DNA from: Acidobacteriota bacterium
GTDB lineage: Bacteria; Acidobacteriota; Blastocatellia; Pyrinomonadales; Pyrinomonadaceae
Direction: 5' to 3'
Length of the DNA: 64,000 nucleotides
Assembly (NCBI GenBank): GCA_019639155.1
Contig: JAHBSJ010000001.1
Coordinates: forward strand, 124,001-188,000
Both the position numbers and the translations under genes were made by a program. Positions 1 through 8,764 of this stretch are shown here, piece after piece. The notes under the pieces are model-generated. The model saw only the letters and a list, made by a program, of their open reading frames with translations. It had not been told where the DNA came from and searched no databases. Numbering within the stretch: the first letter of the stretch is position 1; each line of letters starts with the position of its first letter.

Positions 1-716
1 CCGCCGGTCGGGTAGATAATGACCTCCGGCAGTTTCCAATCGAACTGCTCAGCGAGTTCATAGCCCATCGTCTTTTTGCCCTCGACGCGATACGGCTCTT
101 TTAACGTGGAGACATCGAACCAGCCTTCCGCATCTTTTCGCTCAGCGACGATCTTTCCGCAGTCGGTGATAAGGCCGTCAACAAGCGTCACATTCGCTCC
201 GGTCTGCTCACATTCGACGATGTTCGCCCGCGGCGTATCGGCGGGCATAAAAATGTGTGCTTCCATACCGGCTTTAGCCGCGTAGGCCGCCATCGCTCCC
301 GCAGCATTTCCTGCGGATGGCACAGCGACCTTCTTTACGCCCAGCTCTTTCGCCATTGAAATGGCGGCGGTCATGCCGCGTGCTTTGAAAGACTGCGTCG
401 GGTTTTGGCCTTCATCTTTTATGTAAAGATCGACAGCGACAGGCAGCGTCGCAGCCAGCCGATCTGCTTTGAATAGCGGCGTCCAGCCCTCGCCGAGCGA
501 AACGATATTTGCGTCGTCAACTACCGGCAGAACCTCGCGATAACGCCATAGCGAAGACGCCCGCGTCCTCAAACCTTCAGGCGTCAGCGTTGCCGAAGCT
601 TTTTCGAGGTCATATTTGACAAGAAGCGGCTTGCCGCATTCAACGCAGAGGTTTTGCAGCACATTCGTCTCGTGCCGCATGCCGCACAATGCACATTCCA
701 GATGGGTTACGTTCAT
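1..716 (-). CDS. thrC: Threonine synthase (partial, 3' end beyond left edge)
   Basis: PLP enzyme converting O-phosphohomoserine to threonine in the cytoplasm. Reading leftwards from the ATG at 716, 238 codons are open to the window edge, so the C-terminal part is missing. Cys8, Cys11, Cys24 and Cys27 form the N-terminal zinc-ribbon-like element of long threonine synthases. The segment NPTQSFKARG carries the PLP-binding lysine (about Lys111), and VPSAGNAAGAMAAYAAKAG is the phosphate-loop region typical of fold type II enzymes. It is divergent from the methyltransferase gene starting at 739 or 775. The family call is firm; only threonine synthase combines this N-terminal Cys pair arrangement with the SFKARG motif. 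Confidence 0.93.
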   Translation of the reverse strand, partial: MNVTHLECALCGMRHETNVLQNLCVECGKPLLVKYDLEKASATLTPEGLRTRASSLWRYREVLPVVDDANIVSLGEGWTPLFKADRLAATLPVAVDLYIKDEGQNPTQSFKARGMTAAISMAKELGVKKVAVPSAGNAAGAMAAYAAKAGMEAHIFMPADTPRANIVECEQTGANVTLVDGLITDCGKIVAERKDAEGWFDVSTLKEPYRVEGKKTMGYELAEQFDWKLPEVIIYPTG

Positions 717-738
717 GATACCGGAGCTCTTTTTTTGA

Positions 739-1647
739 ATGCCGTACTCATACTGGCTATACTTTACGGCAAGAATGGCCCTCGACGTAAATGGTGTTCG
801 GTTTCTGCTCCTTGCCGAAAAGCTGGGGGTCAGTTTTGGCCGTACCGCGATGATCGGCCGCCAGGAATTGAGTGTTGACGCCGGTGGCCTTGCCAGCGAA
901 CTCAGACGTTTTGGAAGAGTGGATGCAGATCCCGAGGCGATCATCGAAACCGGCGGCGGATACGCTGAATCATTTCTCGAATTGCTCGGTGCTCAAAGCT
1001 CAGTCTCATTCGACGCATCGGACTATGAAGGTGCGTCGCACGTTCACGATATGAACACCGTAATAGGTGAGGAACATCGGCGTCGATATTCCGCGGTAAT
1101 CGACGGCGGCACCCTCGAACATGTATTCGACTTCCCGACAGCGATCAAAAACTGTATGTCGATGGTCGAGGTCGGCGGCCACTATTTGGCGATCACACCG
1201 ACGAATAATTACTCCGGGCACGGTTTTTACCAATTCAGTCCTGAGCTTTATTTTCGCGTTTTCTCACCTGCGAACGGGTTTGAGGTCGTGCGAATGATGG
1301 CCTTTGAAGAAACATCTGATCCGAAATGGTATGACGTTGCTGACCCTGATGCGGTCCGCTCGCGCGTGACCATCATAAACAGCGTTCCGACGCTTCTTTT
1401 GTTGATCGCAAAAAAGACGTCCGAGGCCGATGTATTTAGAACACCGCAACAGTCCGATTACCTCGCCGCGTGGAACTCTGAAGAAAAGCGAGCGGCCGTC
1501 GGGGTTCGACGCCTTCCCAATATGCCTTTGCGTAAGTCCGCCGCGTCTTTGGCCGCTTCGCTGCGAAAACTGCGAAGAAAAATGTTGGAAAACTCAGCGA
1601 TCTCGAAAAATACCGAACACTTCACCGAATCGCGTATTGATGATTGA
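739..1647 (+). CDS. Class I SAM-dependent methyltransferase-like protein
   Basis: A 302-residue protein with the look of a class I methyltransferase. It has a motif-I-like glycine segment (IIETGGGYAESF), an acidic turn after the next strand, DGGTLEHVFDFPTA in the motif II/III position and a later TPTNNYSGHGFYQF block seen in methyltransferases of polysaccharide clusters. Substrate unknown. Two starts are possible. The ATG at 739 has GGAG 12 bases upstream, while the ATG at 775 has no visible ribosome site but begins at MALDVNGVRFLL, where the folded domain seems to start. The 3' end lies 3 bases from the convergent tesA-like gene. Confidence 0.72.
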   Translation: MPYSYWLYFTARMALDVNGVRFLLLAEKLGVSFGRTAMIGRQELSVDAGGLASELRRFGRVDADPEAIIETGGGYAESFLELLGAQSSVSFDASDYEGASHVHDMNTVIGEEHRRRYSAVIDGGTLEHVFDFPTAIKNCMSMVEVGGHYLAITPTNNYSGHGFYQFSPELYFRVFSPANGFEVVRMMAFEETSDPKWYDVADPDAVRSRVTIINSVPTLLLLIAKKTSEADVFRTPQQSDYLAAWNSEEKRAAVGVRRLPNMPLRKSAASLAASLRKLRRKMLENSAISKNTEHFTESRIDD

Positions 1648-1650
1648 TCC

Positions 1651-2343
1651 TCAGCGGGTGAGCATCGGTTTCAGTGCAGCGTAGATGTTTTCCATCATCA
1701 AACGCGTACCCTCAGCGTTCGGATGGATACCGTCGGCCTGATTCAGGTCTTTGTTAAGAGCGACGCCTTCGAGCAGGAATGGAAGGAATTCAACTTTATG
1801 TTCACTAGCAAGGTCCGGAAAAGCCGTTACGAACTCGCGTTGATAATCCGAACCCATCGTCGGCGGTGCGAGCATGCCGCATAGCAGCACCTTCACATTC
1901 TTCGCCTTTGCACGGCGGATTATCTCGGCGAGGTTCTCTTTCATTTTCGCGACCGGCATGCCGCGCAGCAGATCGTTTGCACCGAGTTCAAGAATGAGTA
2001 TCTCAATGCGGTCCTGCTCCAGCGTCCAGTCGATACGTTCCAGCCCGCCGAGGCTCGTATCGCCCGAAACACCTGCGTTGATGACCTCGTAATTATAGCC
2101 ATCGGCACGCAACCGCTCCTGCAGCAGATATGGATACGATTCCTTCTCCGAAAGGCCGAAACCCGCCGTAAGGCTGTCGCCGAATGCTACGATCTTTGGC
2201 AGGTCCGGCTTTAATTCCGTATTCGCGGCACGCCGCTGCCGCGGTTCGGCCGGTGCTGAACCGCCCGCACACGCACCCAGCAATAGTGCGAGAAAAATGA
2301 AACCCGGCAGGGCAAAATATCGAATATCTCTCAGGTGCTTCAT
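1651..2343 (-). CDS. tesA: TesA-like SGNH/GDSL esterase, lipoprotein
   Basis: Arylesterase/lysophospholipase of the TesA family, 230 residues. The start at 2343 gives a lipoprotein signal (MKHLRDI then a hydrophobic stretch) ending in the lipobox LLGA with Cys25, so it is probably anchored to a membrane outside the cytoplasm. Catalytic blocks are visible: AFGDSLTAGFG with nucleophile Ser57, GANDLLRG (block III), and DGIHPNAEG carrying the Asp-His pair. The frame stays open upstream to 2667 but that extension lies antisense to the ABC gene and has no signal peptide. It is divergent from ybbA, the same arrangement as tesA/ybbA-ybbP of E. coli. E. coli TesA is periplasmic and not a lipoprotein. 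Confidence 0.88.
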   Translation of the reverse strand: MKHLRDIRYFALPGFIFLALLLGACAGGSAPAEPRQRRAANTELKPDLPKIVAFGDSLTAGFGLSEKESYPYLLQERLRADGYNYEVINAGVSGDTSLGGLERIDWTLEQDRIEILILELGANDLLRGMPVAKMKENLAEIIRRAKAKNVKVLLCGMLAPPTMGSDYQREFVTAFPDLASEHKVEFLPFLLEGVALNKDLNQADGIHPNAEGTRLMMENIYAALKPMLTR

Positions 2344-2431
2344 TGGCTGTAAATACGAATGACCGCGTCGATTAGATGCAAGAACAATTCCAGCTTGTTG
2401 CGGCCGATTTGGCAAGTTACCATTTTCGTAA

Positions 2432-3100
2432 ATGATCGAACTCCGAAACATCACAAAGACCGTAACCTCCGGAACCGAGGCTCTCACAATTCTCGACGAC
2501 GTTTCCATCAGTATTCCGGACGGGCAATTTGTCGCCGTTACGGGAGCCTCAGGCAGCGGAAAATCGACGCTGCTCGGCCTGATCGCAGGACTCGACGCGC
2601 CGTCAAGCGGTGAGATAGTCGTAGACGGCAGTGAAGTAACGGCGATGCCTGAGGACGCACTTGCCAAGCTCCGCAGCGAAAAGATCGGCTTCGTTTTTCA
2701 ATCGTTCCATCTGATCCCGAGCCTGACCGCATACGAAAATATCATTATCCCGATGGAAATTTTGGGCACCGACAATGCCGAACAGCGTACCGATCGCCTG
2801 CTCGAAGCCGTCGGGCTGACCGAACGCGGACATCATTATCCTTCGGAGCTTTCCGGCGGTGAACAGCAGCGAGTAGCGATCGCCCGTGCGTTTGCGAACC
2901 GCCCGAAGATACTTCTCGCCGATGAACCTACGGGAAATCTCGATTCAAAGAACGGCCAACACATTTTTGACCTGATGAAAGACCTCCATCGCCAGAACGG
3001 CATTACGCTCGTGCTCGTAACTCACGATGACGCTCTTGCACGCCAAGCCCAGCGGCAGGTCATTCTTAAGGACGGCCGCGTCGTGAGTGATGAGTCTTGA
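2432..3100 (+). CDS. ybbA: ABC transporter ATP-binding protein, YbbA/LolD type
   Basis: ATPase subunit of a MacB/LolCDE-class ABC system, 222 residues. Walker [10 protein letters not shown] is at 38-46, the Q-loop Gln at 90, the signature LSGGEQQR at 140-147, Walker [11 protein letters not shown] at 161-170 and the H-loop near VLVTHD. The partner is the large FtsX-type permease at 3581. A separate four-helix-bundle gene lies between the two, which is unusual because ATPase and permease are normally adjacent. The last codons of this gene lie inside an inverted repeat that bounds that insertion. Likely works with the divergent TesA-like esterase in envelope lipid handling, as proposed from synteny only. 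Confidence 0.92.
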   Translation: MIELRNITKTVTSGTEALTILDDVSISIPDGQFVAVTGASGSGKSTLLGLIAGLDAPSSGEIVVDGSEVTAMPEDALAKLRSEKIGFVFQSFHLIPSLTAYENIIIPMEILGTDNAEQRTDRLLEAVGLTERGHHYPSELSGGEQQRVAIARAFANRPKILLADEPTGNLDSKNGQHIFDLMKDLHRQNGITLVLVTHDDALARQAQRQVILKDGRVVSDES

Positions 3101-3582
3101 GCGTCAGGTGTCCGGGGAGTCAGGTGCCTTGGGTGACATTTAACAGAGAAACACAGAATGATTGGAGAGGAACGAATAAATGGCTACGATAAAGCGCTTT
3201 GAAGATATCCTCGGTTGGCAGAAGTCAAGACAGGCCACAGCCGTGATCTATGAAGTTACCGGGCATGGAACCTTCTCGAAAGATTTCGGCCTTCGAGATC
3301 AGATCCGCCGATCCAGTGTTTCAATAATGGCAAATATAGCGGAAGGTTTCGGACGAAGATCTGACCGTGAATTCGCAAATTTCCTTAATTATGCTCACGG
3401 GTCTGTGGCAGAAACACAGTCCCACCTGTATGTAGCCTTGGATATGAACTATGTCAGCAAGGCGGATTTTGACCGAATATATCAATTGCTGGACGAAACC
3501 TCTCGGATATTGATGGGTTTCAGCAAACATCTGCGGGGGTCTTCAAGATCGACCACCGACACCCAAGACTCACAAGACTCAT
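3090..3582. mobile_element. Candidate four-helix-bundle cassette bounded by inverted repeats
   Basis: A perfect 10-base inverted repeat, ATGAGTCTTG at 3090-3099 and CAAGACTCAT at 3573-3582, brackets the four-helix-bundle gene. Just inside, the ends keep partial similarity: the left has GTCAGGTGTCCGGGG and the right, reversed, GTCTTGGGTGTCGGTGG. The left repeat includes the ybbA stop codon and the right one the ybbP start codon. No transposase is encoded, so mobility would have to be supplied in trans or be ancient. Seen directly: the repeats and the split of a normally contiguous gene pair. Inferred: that this is an inserted unit. Confidence 0.5.
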
Positions 3583-3584
3583 GA
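3180..3584 (+). CDS. Four-helix-bundle protein (23S rRNA IVS / S23 family)
   Basis: A 134-residue helical protein of the family first noticed in intervening sequences of 23S rRNA genes. Diagnostic are FEDILGWQKSRQ at the N terminus, FGLRDQIRRSSVSIMANIAEG in the middle (with Gly and Arg turns) and ANFLNYAHGSVAETQSHLY. Function unknown; members are frequently scattered as stand-alone cassettes. A GGAGAGG ribosome site lies about 10 bases before the ATG. Its stop overlaps the ybbP start (ATGA), so ybbP may be translated by coupling. The C terminus (RSSRSTTDTQDSQDS) is low complexity and is encoded by the right inverted repeat, suggesting it was acquired from flanking repeat DNA. Confidence 0.88.
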   Translation: MATIKRFEDILGWQKSRQATAVIYEVTGHGTFSKDFGLRDQIRRSSVSIMANIAEGFGRRSDREFANFLNYAHGSVAETQSHLYVALDMNYVSKADFDRIYQLLDETSRILMGFSKHLRGSSRSTTDTQDSQDS

Positions 3585-6106
3585 CTTTTGTCCTCAATCT
3601 GACGAAACGCGAGATACGCTCGTCTTGGCGGCGGCTGCTCTTTTTCTTTTTGTGTATCGCGCTTGGTGTCGGATCGGTGGTCGCACTGCGTTCGTTGATC
3701 ATTAACCTGAATCGCGTCGTCGGTAACGATGCCCGTGCATTGCTAACCGCGGACATCGAGGTTTCGTCAACGAACGACTTCACGCCGTCTGAGATCGGAA
3801 TTGTCGAAGAGGTGATCGGAGCTTCGTCGATCGTCGAGGCACGCGACGAGGCAATAACGACGCCATCAATGGCGCGTTTTGAAACGCCGACAGGTGTCGA
3901 GATAAAGTTCGTTGATCTCAAGGGAGTCGAACCGTCGTTCCCGCTCGTCGGCGATTTCCGGCTGTCGGACGGCACGCCGTTCAATTACAAACAGATCGAG
4001 AACGGCGGCGCTTTGCTGGTCAGCACCCTGATCGAGGAAACAGGTGCTCGGATCGGAGATAAGGTGCGCATCGGCGAAAAGACGTTCGAGATTCGCGGTA
4101 CGTTTGACGAAGAGCCCGGCGGTTCGAGCGGCTTCCGTTTGGGCAGCCGCGTCTTTGTCGAAAAGCGTGCCTTTGACGAAGCCGGCATCACGCGCAGCAC
4201 CAGCCGCGTCCGCCGACGTATCCTTTACCGCACGACCGACGACCCGACGCCGCTCGCGAAAGAGCTGCGTACGCGGCTCCGCGGCACCACGGTTCAGGTA
4301 AATTCCTATCGCGAGCAGCAGGAAAACATCAGCGAGCAATTCACGCGAACTGAGAATTATCTATCGCTGACAGGCCTGCTGATACTCGTCCTCGGCGGCA
4401 TCGGCATCTGGAACGTCTCACGTGCTTTCGTTGAGCAGAAACGCCGCTCCGTCGCCGTTTTGAAATGTCTCGGTGCGGCGGGCGGCCGCGTTCTGTCGGT
4501 TTATATTTTACAGATCTTGATACTTGGCATGCTTGGCAGCGTGGCGGGCGTCGCTCTCGCACAGATCGGATTGTGGCTCGGTGCGTGGCGGTTTGCCGAC
4601 GTGCTGCCGGACAAGATGAGCTACGCCGTCGGCTTCTCGACGTCGCTGCAGGGTATCGCTCTGGGCATCATCATCTCGACCCTGTTCTCATTGCTGCCGC
4701 TGATGCAGATCCGCTCGATCAAGCCGCGTCTGCTGCTTCGCGATGAAAACAACGCGAATCTTCGCCACCTTGATTGGAAAGGCATCTTGATCGCTTCGTT
4801 CTGTCTGCTTTCGCTGCTCGGCATCGCTATTTGGCAGGCAGGCTCGCCTCAGGTTGGCGGCATCTTCCTCGGCGGCATTGCGGCAGCGGGGATCGTTCTT
4901 TTCGTCGCCGCATCGGTTCTGCTTTGGATACTCAAACGCTTCAAACGCCTGCGTTCGCTGACGCTGCGGCAGGCTATAAACTCGCTGTCCCGCCCCGGCA
5001 ATCAAACCCGCGTCGTCATGCTCGCGGTAGGGCTCGGCGTATTCGTCGTGCTGTCGGTCCAGCTTGTGCAATCAAGCCTTTTGCGGGAGTTTGACCTGAC
5101 GCAGAACAGCCGCCTGCCAAGCTTGATCTTTGCCGACATCCAGAAAAGTCAGATCGACGGCGTCTCCTCGACCATCAAGCAGCGGCTTGGCGAAGAACCG
5201 GAAAAAATACCGACCGTACGAGCCCGCATCGCTGCGATAAACGGTGAACCGCTGGACCTGCAGCAGCCGCAGATGCGCCAGCAGCAGGGACAGATCGGAC
5301 GTGAATTCGCGATCACTTACCGCGCGGAGCTGGAATCGAACGAAACCGTAATCAACGGCGAATGGTGGCCGAACGAGCCTTCCGAAAACCCGCAGGTCTC
5401 AGTAGAGGACCGTTTCGCAAGCCGCATCAACGTTCGCCCAGGCGACGAGATCACGTTCGACATTTCCGGCCGCAAGATCACTGCGGAAGTAACGAGCATC
5501 CGCAAATTTGACCTCCGAAACACACGCACTGCATTCGTATTCGTGTTCCGTCCAGGTGTGCTCGAAAGGGCACCGCAGACCTACGCATCGACCGTCGTTG
5601 GGCAGATACCTGCGACCGAGCGGCAAAGGCTGCAGCGTGACCTTGTCGAGCAATTCCCGAACATACAGATTTTCGATGTCGCCGACATTCTTACTACCGT
5701 CAACCGTCTTGTCGGCAACTTCGTCATCGCGGTTTCCTTCGTCGGCAGCTTCGTTCTGCTGAGCGGCATCTTGATCCTGATCGGCGCCGTGGCCCTCACA
5801 AAGTCGCAGCGAATTTATGAGAACGCGATATTGAAAACGTTAGGTGCGAAACGCGGATTGCTGACGGGTATCCTGGTGTCGGAGTATTTCATCCTCGGCA
5901 GCCTGGCGGGGCTGATCGGAGCGGGATTTGCGGCGGTTCTGTCCTACGTGGCGTGTATCTATATCTTGAACATCGACTGGTCGCCGGAGCCCCTTATACT
6001 CGTTGTCGGCGTTGCGGCGACAGCCTTGATAGTTCTGACGGTAGGTGTATTGGCAAGCTTCGACGTACTGTTCCGAAAACCGCTTGCGACACTCCGGTCA
6101 CAATGA
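3581..6106 (+). CDS. ybbP: FtsX-family ABC transporter permease, YbbP-like
   Basis: Large inner-membrane permease (841 residues) partnering the ATPase at 2432. It has an N-terminal transmembrane helix (FFLCIALGVGSVVAL), a MacB-like extracytoplasmic domain of about 200 residues, three helices around residues 260-380, further helices near 400-450, a second FtsX unit from about 470 with a second extracytoplasmic domain, and three C-terminal helices. This duplicated layout is that of YbbP. Substrate unknown; the neighbouring esterase suggests lipids or lysolipids. The start codon overlaps the stop of the four-helix-bundle gene. The 3' end overlaps the convergent gene at 6098 by 9 bases. Confidence 0.9.
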   Translation: MTFVLNLTKREIRSSWRRLLFFFLCIALGVGSVVALRSLIINLNRVVGNDARALLTADIEVSSTNDFTPSEIGIVEEVIGASSIVEARDEAITTPSMARFETPTGVEIKFVDLKGVEPSFPLVGDFRLSDGTPFNYKQIENGGALLVSTLIEETGARIGDKVRIGEKTFEIRGTFDEEPGGSSGFRLGSRVFVEKRAFDEAGITRSTSRVRRRILYRTTDDPTPLAKELRTRLRGTTVQVNSYREQQENISEQFTRTENYLSLTGLLILVLGGIGIWNVSRAFVEQKRRSVAVLKCLGAAGGRVLSVYILQILILGMLGSVAGVALAQIGLWLGAWRFADVLPDKMSYAVGFSTSLQGIALGIIISTLFSLLPLMQIRSIKPRLLLRDENNANLRHLDWKGILIASFCLLSLLGIAIWQAGSPQVGGIFLGGIAAAGIVLFVAASVLLWILKRFKRLRSLTLRQAINSLSRPGNQTRVVMLAVGLGVFVVLSVQLVQSSLLREFDLTQNSRLPSLIFADIQKSQIDGVSSTIKQRLGEEPEKIPTVRARIAAINGEPLDLQQPQMRQQQGQIGREFAITYRAELESNETVINGEWWPNEPSENPQVSVEDRFASRINVRPGDEITFDISGRKITAEVTSIRKFDLRNTRTAFVFVFRPGVLERAPQTYASTVVGQIPATERQRLQRDLVEQFPNIQIFDVADILTTVNRLVGNFVIAVSFVGSFVLLSGILILIGAVALTKSQRIYENAILKTLGAKRGLLTGILVSEYFILGSLAGLIGAGFAAVLSYVACIYILNIDWSPEPLILVVGVAATALIVLTVGVLASFDVLFRKPLATLRSQ

Positions 6107-7387
6107 CGCCTTCGGCCCTCCATCTTCTGCCAACACCGCCCGCAAGCTGACCTGGCCGATCAGCGTTTCCAGATACGCACTGAAACGATGAAGTATCGGC
6201 TGCAGTTCGCCTTCGGCTGTCGCAAGCTCAATTTCCTCTGCGAAACGCTCGACAGTTTCAATATCCTTGAAGAAAAGGAATCTTACCGGACCTGCCATGA
6301 AATCAGAAACGCTGCGCCGCACCGCGTCCGCCGCGGGAGAATCGGGGGCTGCCTCAGCGGCCGCGACCGCGTCTGCGAGAGCCTTCATCTCTCGCCGAAG
6401 TGCAAAGGAATTTTCACGCTTTTGTTTTAGCGAGGGATAGACGTCCAAAACGTCGATCGAATCATCGAACTGTCGCAGTATGGAGGCGATCGTCTGCTGA
6501 AATCCTTCCTTCAGCAGAGCATGAGCCGCTTCAAACCGAGCGAAGACCGCCGGGACGGGCCGGATTTCCAGGATTCCTGAAAGCTCGTGATCAAAGACCT
6601 TTTTCGTTTCAATGGATGCAATATATGCTGCCCCGTCAATAGCATCTGCCAACTGCTCATCAACCTTTCTAAGAGCAATTGCTCGCCCTTCCATCAGCGT
6701 CAGCAGCTGGCTGCATTGCTGTTCAACATGCGCGAAGATAAGCACGCCCGGCTTCAGCGGCTCGTCACGCTCCATCAGGCCTTCGATAGTCTCCAGATAC
6801 CTAAATATGGCCCCGAACTTTCGCAATATCAGTTTTAGCTCTGCAGCGGCCGATCTGCCCGGATCGTTGTCGCCGCTGAGGCGTTCGAGCATATCCTTCC
6901 CGAAAAGGTCGCCATCCGACTCGGCTGCCCTCCGAAAATACTCTGTAGAAGCAGTCGCGCTACTAAATCCTATTTGGATCAGTCCGCACCATGAAACGAA
7001 TTCCGGTACCGAAAAGGGCCGATCCCATGCCGGAGCACCCATTGCGACAAGATCGCGAAGACATGTAAAGACCGTCTTAGCATGGCGATCGGACCGGATG
7101 CCTCCGGCAACCTCGAGCGCATGTATTCTCGAAGTAAGCAGGGAAACTCGATTTAACCCTGCATGTAGTATCCGTGCCTTGGCCGGCGAAACATTAGGCG
7201 TGACCGAACGCGACATTCTCGTCACACCGTTTCTTTGAGCGAACGCATACGAGGACGTAAGCCAGACGCCTGCGTCGGCCTCTAATCGGCGCATTAGTGC
7301 GGATGCCTCGCTGCTTTCAGCGGACAATGGTCCTTTTCCGCTGTCTGCGGTCGCGGTGTCTAGGTTTTCCTCAAGTAGCGTCGTCAC
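6098..7387 (-). CDS. Hypothetical helical cytoplasmic protein
   Basis: A 429-residue protein I do not recognise. There is no signal peptide or transmembrane segment. It is predicted largely alpha-helical, with alternating charged and aliphatic residues and an Ala-rich segment (LADAVAAAEAAPDSPAADAV) around 340-360. There are no obvious catalytic motifs and no Cys pairs. It is divergent from rdgB with about 120 bases between starts, and its 3' end overlaps that of ybbP by 9 bases on the opposite strand. Length and codon pattern argue that it is real; function cannot be assigned. Confidence 0.75.
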   Translation of the reverse strand: MTTLLEENLDTATADSGKGPLSAESSEASALMRRLEADAGVWLTSSYAFAQRNGVTRMSRSVTPNVSPAKARILHAGLNRVSLLTSRIHALEVAGGIRSDRHAKTVFTCLRDLVAMGAPAWDRPFSVPEFVSWCGLIQIGFSSATASTEYFRRAAESDGDLFGKDMLERLSGDNDPGRSAAAELKLILRKFGAIFRYLETIEGLMERDEPLKPGVLIFAHVEQQCSQLLTLMEGRAIALRKVDEQLADAIDGAAYIASIETKKVFDHELSGILEIRPVPAVFARFEAAHALLKEGFQQTIASILRQFDDSIDVLDVYPSLKQKRENSFALRREMKALADAVAAAEAAPDSPAADAVRRSVSDFMAGPVRFLFFKDIETVERFAEEIELATAEGELQPILHRFSAYLETLIGQVSLRAVLAEDGGPKASL

Positions 7388-7508
7388 TGCGAACGGTGCT
7401 CCTCTGTTTTCTTTTCCGGGCTATAAAACGGGTTGCCGGCTGAACTGCCTATGCAATATTAATACATTATCCGATAAAGTTTACAATATTCTTCGGAGAG
7501 GAGCCGCT

Positions 7509-8108
7509 ATGGATCTGTTGTTGGCAACGACGAATTCCGGAAAGATCCGCGAACTGACAGGATTGTTGGCAGCGGCAGGAATTACGGCTTACGGCTTGCC
7601 GGAAGGCATGGTGATCGAACCTCCGCGGGAAGGCGGCTCAACATTTGCCGAGAACGCCGCTATCAAGGCGGCGTATTACGCTAGGCGGCTGGACATGCCT
7701 GTATTGGCGGATGATTCAGGCTTAGAGGTCGCAGCGCTCCACGGCGAGCCCGGAGTGCGATCGGCCCGCTACGGCGGCGACGAAACAACATTCGACGAGA
7801 AGATGCGGCTTATTCTCGATCGGCTTGCAGAAACAGAAAGTAGTGACCGCACGGCGCGTTTTGTCTGTGCCGCGGCTCTAGCTGACCGGAAAGGCAATAT
7901 AGTGAATTTGACGATCGGCACCTGTGACGGCTCGATCGCCGAAGCACCCTTTGGCACCGCGGGTTTTGGATATGACCCGATCTTCGTCCCCGACGGTTTC
8001 GATCTGACGTTCGGCGAGCTGCCTTCCGAGATAAAGGATGGTCTGAGTCATCGCTCGAAGGCTATCGCAGAAATGCTCCCATTTTTACGGGAGTTTCTTG
8101 CGGTTTGA
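7509..8108 (+). CDS. rdgB: Non-canonical purine NTP pyrophosphatase (RdgB/HAM1)
   Basis: Hydrolyses ITP, dITP and XTP to monophosphates, keeping deaminated purines out of nucleic acids. The 199-residue length is standard. The N-terminal substrate loop [22 protein letters not shown] with the catalytic Asp near 69, GVRSARYGG and the C-terminal GYDPIF and LSHRSKA blocks are all present. The start at 7509 is fixed by GGAGAGGAG just upstream and by homology; the frame runs open to 7356 but that part is not family sequence. It is followed by tRNA-Pro. Confidence 0.95.
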   Translation: MDLLLATTNSGKIRELTGLLAAAGITAYGLPEGMVIEPPREGGSTFAENAAIKAAYYARRLDMPVLADDSGLEVAALHGEPGVRSARYGGDETTFDEKMRLILDRLAETESSDRTARFVCAAALADRKGNIVNLTIGTCDGSIAEAPFGTAGFGYDPIFVPDGFDLTFGELPSEIKDGLSHRSKAIAEMLPFLREFLAV

Positions 8109-8172
8109 CTTGACGTAGCGCTCTTTCAGCCTTAGAATTCGACACTTGGATTCGTTTCCTTGGTGAAACTGA

Positions 8173-8249
8173 CGGGGCGTAGCACAGCCTGGTAGTGCGC
8201 ACGGTTTGGGACCGTGAGGCCGCAAGTTCGAATCTTGCCGCCCCGACCA
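8173..8249 (+). tRNA. tRNA-Pro (anticodon TGG)
   Basis: A 77-base cloverleaf. The acceptor stem CGGGGCG (8173-8179) pairs with CGCCCCG (8239-8245), followed by discriminator A and an encoded CCA. The D arm is GCAC...GTGC, and the anticodon stem CACGG/CCGTG encloses loop TTTGGGA, giving UGG, which reads proline codons. The T arm contains GTTCGAATC. A 7-bp hairpin (CCAACCT / AGGTTGG, 8247-8268) begins in the CCA and may help 3' processing. No integrase or att-like duplication follows. Confidence 0.96.
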
Positions 8250-8358
8250 ACCTGCTCCTGAAGGTTGGCATAACCCGATTGCCGGGTATTTCAACGGCAA
8301 GATCTTTACTAGAAACACTGACTTATTATTCTCAACCAAATTGGAGGTTACTAAAACT

Positions 8359-8640
8359 ATGGCACGTATGACCCAGACCGCGATCATCAGCAGCCTTGCT
8401 GATTCAACAGGATGCAAGAAAACCGACGTCAAAGCGATGTTCGACGCACTTGCAGCCCTTGCAACTTCGGAAGTTAAAAAGAACGGAGAATTCACCGTTC
8501 CGGGCTTCGGCAAACTGAAGAAGACCCACCGCAAGGCTCGCGAAGGCCGCAACCCGGCGACCGGAGCAACGATCAAGATCCCGGCGAAAACGACCGTTAA
8601 ATTTACCGTCGGCAAGGCGATGAAAGACGCCATCAGCTAA
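8359..8640 (+). CDS. HU-family DNA-binding protein
   Basis: Small nucleoid protein of 93 residues that bends DNA as a dimer. The N-terminal helices ([14 protein letters not shown]), the [11 protein letters not shown] turn and the DNA-embracing arm [19 protein letters not shown], with the conserved GRNP, are complete. The ATG at 8359 is preceded by GGAGG at 8343-8347; an in-frame TTG at 8341 overlaps that ribosome site and is rejected. A rho-independent terminator follows at 8673. Confidence 0.95.
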   Translation: MARMTQTAIISSLADSTGCKKTDVKAMFDALAALATSEVKKNGEFTVPGFGKLKKTHRKAREGRNPATGATIKIPAKTTVKFTVGKAMKDAIS

Positions 8641-8654
8641 CACAATATATTGTG
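8641..8654. repeat. Perfect 14-bp palindrome directly after HU stop
   Basis: CACAATATATTGTG reads identically on both strands and starts on the base after the HU stop codon. It could be an operator-like protein site or simply part of the 3' UTR; nothing else in the sequence decides. Confidence 0.5.
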
Positions 8655-8672
8655 CTACGCCATCAAAGAGCT

Positions 8673-8703
8673 CGGCATTCCTTGTGGAATGTCGGGCTTT
8701 TTT
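8673..8703 (+). terminator. Rho-independent terminator after HU gene
   Basis: The stem CGGCATTCC / GGAATGTCG (one G-T pair) with loop TTGT is followed closely by a T run at 8698-8703, about 30 bases after the HU stop codon. Confidence 0.85.
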
Positions 8704-8734
8704 GAAAAAAGTTGCTATTAGGCGAAAAAAAGTA

Positions 8735-8764
8735 GTGACAAATCACAAAAAGCTCTGTTAACAT
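8735..8764 (+). promoter_or_regulatory. Candidate sigma-70 promoter for the 8935 gene
   Basis: GTGACA (8735-8740) and TAACAT (8759-8764) are separated by 18 bases, just downstream of the HU terminator. This would give a transcript with an untranslated leader of about 165 bases before the GTG start at 8935. Confidence 0.45.

Noticed and set aside
2344..2667. N-terminal extension of the tesA-like protein
   Set aside because: The extension is antisense to ybbA, lacks a signal peptide, and the lipoprotein signal begins exactly at 2343.
8173..8358. tRNA-Pro as an integration site of an island
   Set aside because: No integrase, no repeated tRNA 3' end and ordinary housekeeping genes on both sides.
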